Shown: piece after piece, positions 50,477 through 62,400 of the stretch | Layout: each line of letters starts with the position of its first letter | Numbering within the stretch: the first letter of the stretch is position 1 | From: Mytilus trossulus | Lineage: Eukaryota > Mollusca > Bivalvia > Mytilida > Mytilidae | Assembly: GCF_036588685.1 (NCBI RefSeq) | Contig: NC_086374.1 | Coordinates: 36,634,886 to 36,698,885, forward strand | Length of the DNA: 64,000 bases | Direction: 5' to 3' | The notes under the pieces: generated by a model | What the model was told of the DNA's origin: nothing | What the model saw: the letters and a program-made list of their open reading frames with translations, nothing else | Databases searched by the model: none | Position numbers and translations under genes: made by a program

Positions 50477-53400
50477 ATGGATAGAATGATCAGAACTTTG
50501 TGGAAACAGTGGGATTCAGACAGCCCAAAGGAGAAAAAAATTGTTATTGGAGTCATAGCTGGAAGTTACCTTTCATATCGTGCAGCAAAATTACTTCACC
50601 ATTATTATAAGAAATATGAAAACAATCAGAAAATTAGAAGGAAGCAGGAAGAATGCAGAGAGTCAAAAGTAAAACTAGAGGAATTTCTAATGGAGAAAAA
50701 AGTAAGAAATTATGTTTTTTAATGTACTAGTATATTTTTCAATAAAAAAAATTAATTAAGCAATCTTTGATTTTTTGATTGAGTTAAGTCTGCTAATTGA
50801 TATTTTATCGTATGTTTTTATATGTTGTGATGTTATGCTATTGTTTCAGGAAAAAGGGAGAAGGTTTGGGCCCATTAAAACGTTTAATCCCGCTGCAAAT
50901 GTTTGCACCTGTCCTAAGTCAGGAATCTGATGTACAGTAGTTGTCGTTTGTTTATGTAATATATACGTGTTTCTCGTTTCTCGTTTTGTTTATATAGATT
51001 AGACCGTTGGTTTTCCCGTTTGAATGGTTTTACACTAGTAATTTTGGGGCCCTTTATAGCTTGTTGTTCGGTGTGAGCCAAGGCTCCGTGTTGAAGGCCG
51101 TACTTTAACCTATAATGGTTTAATTTTTAAATTGTTATTTGGATGGAGAGTTGTCTCATTGGCACTCACACCACATCTTCCTATATCTATTAAAATACAA
51201 CTGAATTTTTTAATGATCTTTTTCAATAAAAGTTATAGTCATCTATTAAAGATTTTTTTTTTAAACATTTAAAGGTCAACATGCATACAGTATATTCTCT
51301 TGAAAATAGACAAATATCTACATAACAATAGTATGTAAAGATAAAAACAATGCCAAATCTAGATATGTTTAGGTTGCAAATTGAACAGATTTTCTATTAT
51401 CTGCACTTTTAAACCCAATTTTTAAATACATTGATTTTTTTTTTAATAATTATATGGAATACAATAAAAACAAAAAATCATCAAAATTACAATACTTTTT
51501 TCAGGCTGATTTAATGTTCTGTGGATTCATTTATTTGTGTGACTTCCAAATATCTGGAATGATGAATTTTTTTTTGTGGATTCATTTATTTTCGTGGCTT
51601 CCACGTGCACATATCAGGGAATGATGAAAGTTTTATTTTTGGTGAATATTTGTATTGAGGATTATGCCAAAGTCTGCAAACAAGCCCACAGTTTTTTTCC
51701 TTTTTTTAAAAATTAATTTGTGGTAAACCTATACCATAAAATTATCCAAGAATCATAATATATACATGTATAATAAAAATTATACCAGGACCAATAATGA
51801 ATAACACATCAATGCAATGCATGCAGATAAGAACTAAATAAATGAAAAGTATTTAGAACCTAATTCAACTTTTCAGAACCTAAAGGACTATTGGTAATCT
51901 CATTGTTCATACACCAAGGTGAAAATAACTTTACCTCCCTGGTTGAATTTCAATTGTTTAGCAAGTTTTAAACCTATCACATTGTTTTGGCATACTCTTT
52001 TGAAAATAAGATTTTGAAACAGTGAATTGCAGGATGAGAATCCATCTAACGGTTTGTGAGTGACATTAGGGGGGAGAAGATATGATGTATTTAATGTAAG
52101 AAAGTCTTTTAATAGGTAATGGTTATCTCAGTTATTAGGAGATATTGTATATATACCCGGTATGTAACAGTGAATTTGTATATAATCAGATATTATGTAG
52201 AATCCCTGATTTTTCAGGGATTATGTACATGATGTAAAATCACTTAACTCATAAGTGATTATATAGAATCCCTGAAAATGACCAGTGATTTTACATAATC
52301 ACTGAATATTTTGATAATTATTCTACAAATTCCCTGAAATTATTTTAGGGATTATCAATAATTCAAAGATCTTTGTTTGATGAAAATTAAATATGGACAA
52401 AATCATACTTTGTTTGTTCTTTTTCTTAGAAAGTTTAAGGACAGTAAGTTATGATTTAAATTGTGTAAAGATTCCTACCATCTACTATATTTCATACATA
52501 TTGCACATCGTTATACATCAGTATAGATAAAAAAAAGTCCAAATATTTGATGAACATTTTTTTTGTGATTAAAGCAAAAGTAATAAAATCTAGATGTACA
52601 GTTTTTGTCTCAACTTGATGGAGTAAAAAAGCGAGACATAGGTATGCTGTTTTCAGCGTCCAGGACGGCGTCCAGGACGGCGTCCAGGACGGCGTCCAAT
52701 GTATTAGTTTGAGATTAGGTCTAGTTTATGATGAACCACAAGTGGAATGTCAATCATATTTGGTATGCAGTTGTATAAGCATTGGCACATCTCATTTCCA
52801 TGGAGATTATTTGGGCCTTCCCCCTCAGTCATGGTCTATTGACTTCAAAACTTTTGCTTATTTTACAGGTATTAGTTTGTGATTAGGTCAGTTTATGGAG
52901 AACCACAAGTGGTAGGTCATTGATATTTGGTATACATTTGTATAAGCATTGGCACATCTCATTTCCATGGAGATAATTTGGCTTTGCCCCCTTAGTCATG
53001 ATCTCTTGACTTTGAACATTTTTGTAAGTTATCATGTATTAGTTTGTGATTAGGTCAGTTAGTGGTAGGCCAATGTTAATATTGGTATTCAGTTGTAGAA
53101 ACATTGACACATCTCATTTCCATGGAGAATATTTGGCCTTGCCCCTCAGTCACAGTCTAATGACTTATAAACTTATCTTAGTTTACATATATTAGTTTGT
53201 GATTAGATCAGTTTAAGATGAACTACTAATGTTAAATCAATAATATTTGGTATGCAAATTTGCAAGTATTGTTTCCATGGAGATTACCTATACTTGCAAG
53301 GGAGACAGATTTATATAAGTTTTTCAAAACTTGTTTCCGAATCCCATATCTAACTTTATGTAACATTGTAATATTTTATCTTGTAGTTTTACCTTAATAA

Positions 53401-56400
53401 ATACTGTTTAAACTAAACTTACATTTATAAAATTATATTGAAATTAATGTTAATTTCCAGTCACTTTAATTTTGTATGATTTAATATAGATTTCCAGAGA
53501 AGCTGTACAGAGAATAGTTAGCCTTCCATTTAATGATCTTCAAACAGAATTACAATCAGGGAAGATAACTGCTGTAGAAGTATTAAATGCTTATCAAATA
53601 AAGGTAATTTTTCAAAGTTAATAAGAATGAATTTATATGACAAAATATATTTAAATCAAAATTGCTTACAAGCAATTCAAACTATAGTCTCCAAAGCAAT
53701 TTAAATAGATATACTTTTTAACAAGATCCTCTTAGAGTAATAGACTGGTTTTAAAAACATCAGATCTATATATTTGTCCACAAAACAATGGAATGAAATT
53801 ACAAAGTTGCTTAAGATAATATCAGTCTCCATGATAACAGTGGACTGTAGAGGTTAAATATCATGATATCAGTCCATATGATGAATGGCCTGGAATATTG
53901 AGAGAAAATAACATGAAGTTCCCATGTACTGAAAATAATGGACTGTCTAAGTTAAATAACATGATGTCATTCCCATGCAAAAAATGAACTGTCTCCTCTG
54001 AATGCAGGAGTTTCTTGCTGCATTGAAGACCCATTGGTGACCTTCAGCTGTTGTCTGCTCTATGGTTGGGTTGTTTTCTATTTGACACATTCCCCATTTC
54101 CATTCTCAATTTATGTCATAGTAAAATAACATGACTACAAAATATCCATCAATAGAATTTATCATGAAAGTAGCAACCAAAATTGTATTTACATTTGTGT
54201 TTTTCAGGCACTGGAAGTTGATAAACTTACAAACTGTATCACAGAAGTAATATGGGAAGCTGAAGTTAGTACTGTGGAATGGGTCTCCTTTTTAGCTCAC
54301 CTGACCTGAAAGGTCAAGTGAGCTTTTCTCATCACTTGGCGTCGGTCGTCAGTCGTCCTGCGTCCGTCGTCTGTCGTCCGTCGTCCGTAAACTTTTACAA
54401 AAATCTTCTCCTCTGAACCTACTGGGTCAAATTTAACCTAACTTCACCACAATCATCCTTGGGGTATCTAGTTTAAAAAATGTGTCCGGTTACCTGGCCA
54501 TCCAACCAAGATGGCCGCCATGGCTAAAAATAGAACACAGGGGTAAAATGTATATTTTGGCTTATATCTTTGAAACCAAAACATTTAGAGCAAATCTGAC
54601 ATGGGGTAAAATTGTTGATCAGGTCAAGATCTATCTGCCCTGAAATTTTCAGATGAATCGGACAACCCGTTGTTAGGTTGCTGCCCCTGAATTGGTTATT
54701 TTAAGGAAATTTTGCAGTTTTTGGTTATTATCTTGAATACTATTATAGATAGAGATAAACTGTAAACAGCAATAATGTTCAGCAAAGTAAAATCTACAAA
54801 TAAGTCAACATGACTAAAATTGTCAGTCAACCCCTTAAGGAGTTATTGCCCTTTGTACCTTGCCCTTGTACAAAAATCTTCTTCTCTGAAACTACATAGC
54901 CAAATTAAACCAAACTTGGCCATAATTATCATTATCGTATATAGTTTAAAAAATGTGTCCGATGACACCGCCTAACAAACAAAATGGCTGACATGGCTTA
55001 AATTAGAACATAGTGGTAAAATGCAGTTTTTGATTTATATCTTAAAAACTAAGATATTTAGGGCAAACCTTTCAAGATTTAAATGTCCATCAGAATAAGA
55101 TCTATCCCCTCGCAAATTTTCAGATGAATCTGACAACTCGTTGTTGGGTTGCTGCCCTAAAATTGGTAATTTTAAGGAAATTTTGCAGTTTTTGGTTATT
55201 ATCTTGAATACTATTATAGATAAAGATAAACTATAAACAGCAATTTTGTTCAGCAAAGTAGGATCTACAAATAAGTCAACATGATAAAAAATTTAAGAGT
55301 ACCCCTTAAGGAGTTATTGCCCTTTATAGTCAATTTTGAACAACTTTTCGTCATTTTTGTAACTTGTACAAAAATCTTCTTTTCTAAAACTATGGGCCAT
55401 AATAAACTAAACGTGGCCACAATCATTACTATGGTATCTATTTAAAAAAAAGTGTCTAATGACCCCACCTACCAAGATGACCGACATCAGTAAATACAGT
55501 AACAGGTGGGCGACACAGGCTCTTGAGAGCCTCTAGTTTGATTTGAGGTTAATAAACAATATTTTGTTTGCTGGGTTTGCATGTCGGAATTTTAGATACA
55601 GATGCTTGTATTTATGTTAAACAGGTAATTCAGGAACTGTCACTTCTTAGTATTCTATGAAGTATTGTGACATGACAAAAAGTATTATATGACAAATCTA
55701 AGAGATTTGAGAAGTTGAAATAAACATTGTGATACATGTACAGTTTTTGACAACTTTATGCAGATGTGTATTTACCACAAAAACAATTCAGACAAATCTA
55801 AGTATATAACTTAAAAAATCTACAATTATTTTATTAACATAATAATTTATATATAATTGTATGATTAATTGTTCCATTATATTTTGTTGTAGGAGATTGC
55901 TTTAAGTAGAGATTTGAATGCCAATAAGAAGGGTCCACTGCATGGTATACCAATAAGTCTTAAAGAAAGCTACATGATACCTGGTTATGATTGTACAGCA
56001 GGACTTGCTTTCTACTTAGATAAACCTGCTGATCAAGAGAATGTTCTTGTACAGGTATGGTTATGATTGTACAGCTGGACTTGCTTTCTACTTAGATAAA
56101 CCTGCTGAACAGGAGAATGTTCTTGTACAGGTATGGTTATGATTGTACAGCTGGACTTGCTTTCTACTTAGATAAACCTGCTGAACAGGAGAATGTTCTT
56201 GTACAGGTATGGTTATGATTGTACAGCTGGACTTGCTTTCTACTTAGATAAACCTGCTGAACAGGAGAATGTTCTTGTACAGGTATGGCTATGATTGTAC
56301 AGCTAGACTTGCCTTCTACTTAGATAAACCTGCTGATCAAGAGAATGTTCTTGTACAGGTATGGCTATGATTGTACAGCTGGACTTGCCTTCTACTTAGA

Positions 56401-59400
56401 TAAACCTGCTGATCAGGAGAATGTTCTTGTACAGGTATGGTTATGATTGTATAGCTGGACTTGCTTTCTACTTAGATAAACCTGCTGATCAGGAGAATGT
56501 TCTTGTACAGGTATGGTTATGATTGTACAGCTGGACTTGCTTTCTACCTAGATAAACCTGCTGAACAGGAGAATGTTCTTGTACAGGTATGGATATGATT
56601 GTACAGCTGGACTTGCTTTCTACTTAGATAAACCTGCTGAACAGGAGAATGTTCTTGTACAGGTATGGCTATGATTGTACAGCTGGACTTGCTTTCTACC
56701 TAGATAAACCTGCTGATCAGGAGAATGTTCTTGTACAGGTATGGTTATGATTGTACAGCTGGACTTGCTTTCTACTAAGATAAACCTGCTGAACAGGAGA
56801 ATGTTCTTGTACAGGTAAAACAAATTCTAAACACCTTTCTATGTTGTAGTTACAAATTATGTCTTGATTTCTTTGAATTACAAAGTATGTTTTAAAGTTT
56901 CACCTGATTGTTTTTATCTACCTGTTCAGGTGTTGAAACAGGCAGGAGCAGTACCATTTGTCAGAACTAATATTCCACAAGGAATGATGACATATGAATG
57001 CTCTAATCCAATCCACGGGGTCACAGGCAATCCACATGATCCTAATCGTATACCAGGAGGATCATCTGGAGGGGAGGCGGCATTACTTGCAGGAGGAGGA
57101 TCTATCTTAGGGTTTGGAAGTGACATTGGAGGTAGTCTCAGAATTCCTGCTCACATGTGTGGATGTTGCTCTCTGAAACCTACTGTTGGAAGGCTCAGGT
57201 AAATTTAACTGTATTCATAATTTTTTGTTATATAACAACTTAAGATAAAAAAAAAAGAAGGTTCTAATTCTTGTTAACCCAAAATTTTAATCTTAAACTT
57301 AAGTGATATTTGACATATATTGAGGAATACTGCACCCAGCAGTATATCATATTGCAGACCCTTGTGAGATGAAAGTATGCAATGCATTATCAGTCAAGAT
57401 GCATTTTATTTAACTCATCTATAATCCTATTTTTAGTATGAAAATAAGGTTGTGTGGTATTATCACAAATGAGGCAACATTCCACCAGAGGAACTGATTG
57501 ATCTAGAAAAACTTGAACCTAATTTTGAGGACCCTGTTCAGAAATATAAAACATTTAATTGTGGTAAATTTAATAAAATGAAAACAAATACAATAATGTC
57601 AAAGACTAGAATTTAAAAGGCTGACATTTTTTTCTAAAATGAAATATATTTAAAATCCCTATATATTGTCAAAGACATATATTAGTTATACGTCCTTGAT
57701 ATTTTATTATAAGCTGATCTTTTTGTGTAAAAAATAAATTCATTAATACATTTTCTAGTTCATTATCTGAGATATGTAGATAAAGTTAATCATGATTTAA
57801 GCTTAAGTTATCTCCCTTGCAAAGATACAGACATTGAATTATTTGATCATTTATCTGAGTCCTATGATCACCTAACAATTTTACTTACATGAAACCAATG
57901 AACTTTTGCAGTGATAAAGGGCAGAATGATTTTGGAACTGGACAGACCTTAGGTAAGTTTATCTCAGAGAAAAGTTATATCCAAAGATACCAAATGAACT
58001 CTTTTGAAATCAATCTGTTGTGGCCTGTTGTCTATTTCTTGCACAAAGAGATTATTCTTTATATCAAACTGCATAAAAACCATGTGTTAAAAATGTTTAA
58101 AATTTATTTTTGGAATGGTAGGTCAGAACTTGTAAATTTGAAAGTAAAACTTTTATATGACATACCTCATATAACTAATCGGATTGGACCAGTTCTGGCA
58201 ATTGAGGATTAAAGTCAGCTCAACATACAGATTGTTTATATAATATTTTGCACTTTTTTTTAAAACCAAAACCTCCATATTTCCATCCCAAAAATTGGTG
58301 CATGCACCAATTTACTCTCTTGTATAATTTTGATTTCAGTAAATGCTACACCAGGACCGATGGCAGCAGAAGTAGATACCCTGGTGTCCTGTATGAAGTG
58401 TTTACTGGTACCCAAAATGTTCCATCTAGATCCAGCAGTATCACCTGTTTCCTTCAGAAATGAGGTTATCATCAAAGCATTAAAATAAATATTCTTTCAT
58501 TATCCTAATTGTAATAAGATGTGTACACAAAAGTGTCATAATGTCTGAACAGTGAAAAGTTGTGGGAAAAAACTTTAATTGACCTTTCTGTAAAAAGATA
58601 AGTATAAAAACATGTCATTGTTCTAACTGTAATAAGATGTGTATAAAAGATATAAAAAAGATTCATTGTCCTAAACATTTTTTTCTAAATGTAAAAAGAT
58701 GTGTATAAATAAGTTTCATTGTCCTAAATGTGTAAAGATGTGTATAAAAAAATGTCATTGTCCTAACTATCCTAACCTAAATGTAATTAGATGTGTATAC
58801 AAAAGTTTTATTGTCCTTACTGTAAAACAATGTGGAAAAAAATCTTTAGGGTTTTCAGTAGCACAGAAAATTTTGCATATTAAAGAAAATTATTTTTAGT
58901 AATAGGCATTATAAAGATCAGTAATACAAGCAGACACTTTGGATATTTTTTAATAAACTTACAGTTAAACATGGAACTTTTACAACGTGTGGTAGCACAG
59001 AAAAAATAACAAATTATAAGTAACAGTGGTTATGAAAAAAATGGTGGATAGAAAAAAATTGTGCAGGAATCTTTTCAGGTGATGACCTGATCTTACAAGA
59101 CAAGGAATTCAAAGCATGTATTTAATAATATATTGTTTTATTCATTGCAGATATATGAAGAGAAACGTAAGCTAAACATTGGGTTCTATGTAGATGATGG
59201 AGGCTTGAAATCTAATCCAGCATGTCAGAGAGCTGTATTAGAGGTCAAGGCCATGTTGGAATCACAAGGTCACACTGTAAGTAATAGAACAAAATAATTT
59301 AAGTCTATTTTACTTGAAATTTAAAATATAACAGATATGACCATTAACTCCAAAAGTCAAAATAAATCAACAGGTGGATAAAATGTCTTCAAAAATACAT

Positions 59401-62400
59401 CAGTGTCTGTATACTATGTCATGATCAAGATAATCCCATGTATAAACAAGTTTTGTATAAATTTAAAGATGACTACCAAAGATCTTCCAACAATAACCTC
59501 TAGAGATATGTTCCAGATTTTGGACAGGCCATGATCCAGGAAAGATTTAATTTAGTTTTGCAATTCTCATTGATATATTGTTACAAGCATGGCACTTTAC
59601 AACATATTTATGCTTATACATGTACTTGTATATTTTATGAACAGCCTCAAATTATTTTGATATTAAACTGTTAAAGATTCTTTTTGTTTGACTCTATTCT
59701 AATTACTCAGAAAAAAAAGACAATAAGGAACAGAAGAATGTATTTCAATCAACAAAAAATCTTGAAGCCCTTTATATCAATATTTGAGATTTATATGTAA
59801 CTGGATTTGGAGGTCTTTGTCAACATTTGAGTTTTGTATTTAAATGAATTTGGAGGTCCGTATCCACATTTGTGGTTTGTAAGTAAATTTGGAGATCCTG
59901 AACCACATTTGTGGTTTGTAAGTGAATTTGGAGGTCCTGATCCACAATTGTGGTTTGAAAGTGAATTTGGAGGTCCTGATCCACATTTGTGGTTTGTAAG
60001 TAAATTTGGAGATCCTGATCCACATTTGTGGTTTGTAAGTGAGTTTGGAGGTCCTGATCCACATTTGTGGTTTGTAAGTGAATTTGGAGGTTCTGATCCA
60101 CATTTGTGGTTTGTAAGTGAATTTGGAGGTCCTCATCCACATTTGTGGTTTGTAAGTGAATTTGGAGGTCCTTATCCACATTCTTGGTTTGTAAGTGAAC
60201 TCAGAGGTCCTCATCCACAATTGTGGTTTGTAAGTGAATTTGGAGGTCCTCATTCACAATTATGGTTTGTAAGTGAATTTGGAGGTCCTCATCCACATTT
60301 GTGGTTTGTTAGTGAATTTAGAGGTCCTGATCCACATTTGTGGTTTGTACGTTCACTCAGAGGTCCTTATCCACATTTGTGGTTTGTAAGTGAACTCAGA
60401 GGTCCTTATCCACATTTGTGGTTTGTAAGTGAACTTAGATGTCCTTATCCACATTTGTGGTTTGTAAGTGAACTTAGAGGTCCTTATCCACATTTGTGGT
60501 TTGTAAGTGAATTTAGAGGTCCTTATCCACATTTTAGTTTTGTCATTGCAAACAAGTTTTGGATGTTTTATACTATCATAATGATTTTCAGCTTAAATCA
60601 TCTATTTGACCACAAAAAGTGTGTATACAAAAAGTTCTGTAGCTTGTTCAAATAAGATTATATGTTTTGCTGTTTTAAGAAGATGGCATGAAGTTATCTC
60701 TTTTTTTTTTTTAAAGTTATTTAAATCCAGGTTTATGTTTTTTCTGTAGTTGATTCCATTTGAACCAGTAGATATTTCCAAGATGACAGAACTGTTTATA
60801 AAAGCCACATTTGCTGATGGTGGTAAAAGTTTTGTTGACATTCTGTGAGTATTAACTCAACATTTACTGATACTGATAAAGTCTTTGTAGACATTCTGTG
60901 AGTTATTAATTCAACATGTACTAATGGTGGTAAAAGCTTTGTTGTTATTCTGTGCTTGACGAACTACTCATCAAATGATGAAATTACAACTATGTTGATG
61001 TTTGGCCAGTAAGTAACTTAACATAAATGATGCATTGATGTTCTATGAGTAATTGAATAGACAACTTTGAGTTCAATACATTTCCGTCAAAAACTTTGGT
61101 TTTAGTGAACATCATTTGTGCAGTTTGTAGTTTCCTCTCTTTCGTTCCCTTGTTGAACTAGTGGTTAGAAAACTATGATGCTATATTGCACAAATTATTT
61201 GGCAAATTGGATTCTCAAAATTGACAATCAGCACTGCTGTCATTAGGGAATTGTGATTAAGTACCTACAGAACAAACAATATTTCTAGTTTATCCCGCAC
61301 TTTGACAATCACTAAGATGCTTGATTAACGTTAATAGTTCAGGGATACAGGCAATCCCCTCTATCTGGTAAATGATGTCATAAAGGCGTGCATAATTGAT
61401 GAGTTTTTCTGGTGAAGGACAAACTCAAAAGTGGTCTATTTACATTAAAGGATGCAGTTAAAGCTATGTTGATGTTCTGTGAATAATAAACTTACGGTGA
61501 CCTATAGTTGTTAATGTTTGTGTCATTTTGGTCTTTTGTGGATAATTGTCTCATTGGCAATCATACCATATCTTCTTTTTTATATTAACATTTACTGATA
61601 CAGGTTAAAGTTTTGTTGATATTCTGTGAGTATAGTGATAACATAAAAAGCTTCTGATGTAAAAGCTTTGTTGACATTCATTGAGTTATAAACTTTACAT
61701 TTATTCTGATATTGGTAAAAGCATGCACATTAGAGGGGCATTTACTGTCAAATTATTTGTCATTTATTTTATGCTTAATCATATATCCAAATTAAGAAGT
61801 CAAAAAGAGACAACTAACACTGCATGAACAGGTTATAATGTATCAGCAATTCATACATATTGTATAGATTAGACATCAACCAATTATCCTTTTGAATGAC
61901 CTCTGAATACTGCTATCAGATGAGCAAGTGACCAAATATAAACGTTTAATTTCGTGTTATAGATTCATAATTCTTTAAAATCATTGTTTTAAAGTTTGCA
62001 TGAATACATTTTCAAATGAGGTTAAATGATTGACTTGCAAGCAAAAAAATACATCAGTGATGTTTTTTCAGCTTATTTTGACCAAACCAAGTGAAATATA
62101 ATGTAATTCATAGCTAATGCTTGTTTACAGCTTTTTTGACATTCAGTGTAAAGTGTGTAATTAACTCAATATTTATTAATGCTAGTAAAAGCTTTGAATT
62201 TATTATATGTGAGCATTAAACTAAACATTTATGAATTCTGGTAAAAGCTTTGTTTTTACATTCTGTACGTAATAAACAGATTATTTACTAATGCAGGCAA
62301 ACGCCCTATATTTTAAATCTATATTGAGGTAGATATGGTTCAGAAGGTACACACTATCTGGTGGAAGATTGAATGATTGATTGATTGTTTGCTTAATATG

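Noticed and set aside
56620..56823. 67-codon - strand open frame in the 76-bp array
   Set aside because: It is an antisense by-product of the tandem exon-edge copies.
57889..58212. 107-codon + frame as a separate gene or a longer FAAH exon 6
   Set aside because: Only 57912-57952 fits the family and the phases. The rest is read-through past a GTAAGT donor.
59834..60655. 273-codon open frame over the 39-bp array, as a secreted or repeat protein
   Set aside because: It lies wholly inside a FAAH intron between phase-matched exons, and the opposite strand is equally open.
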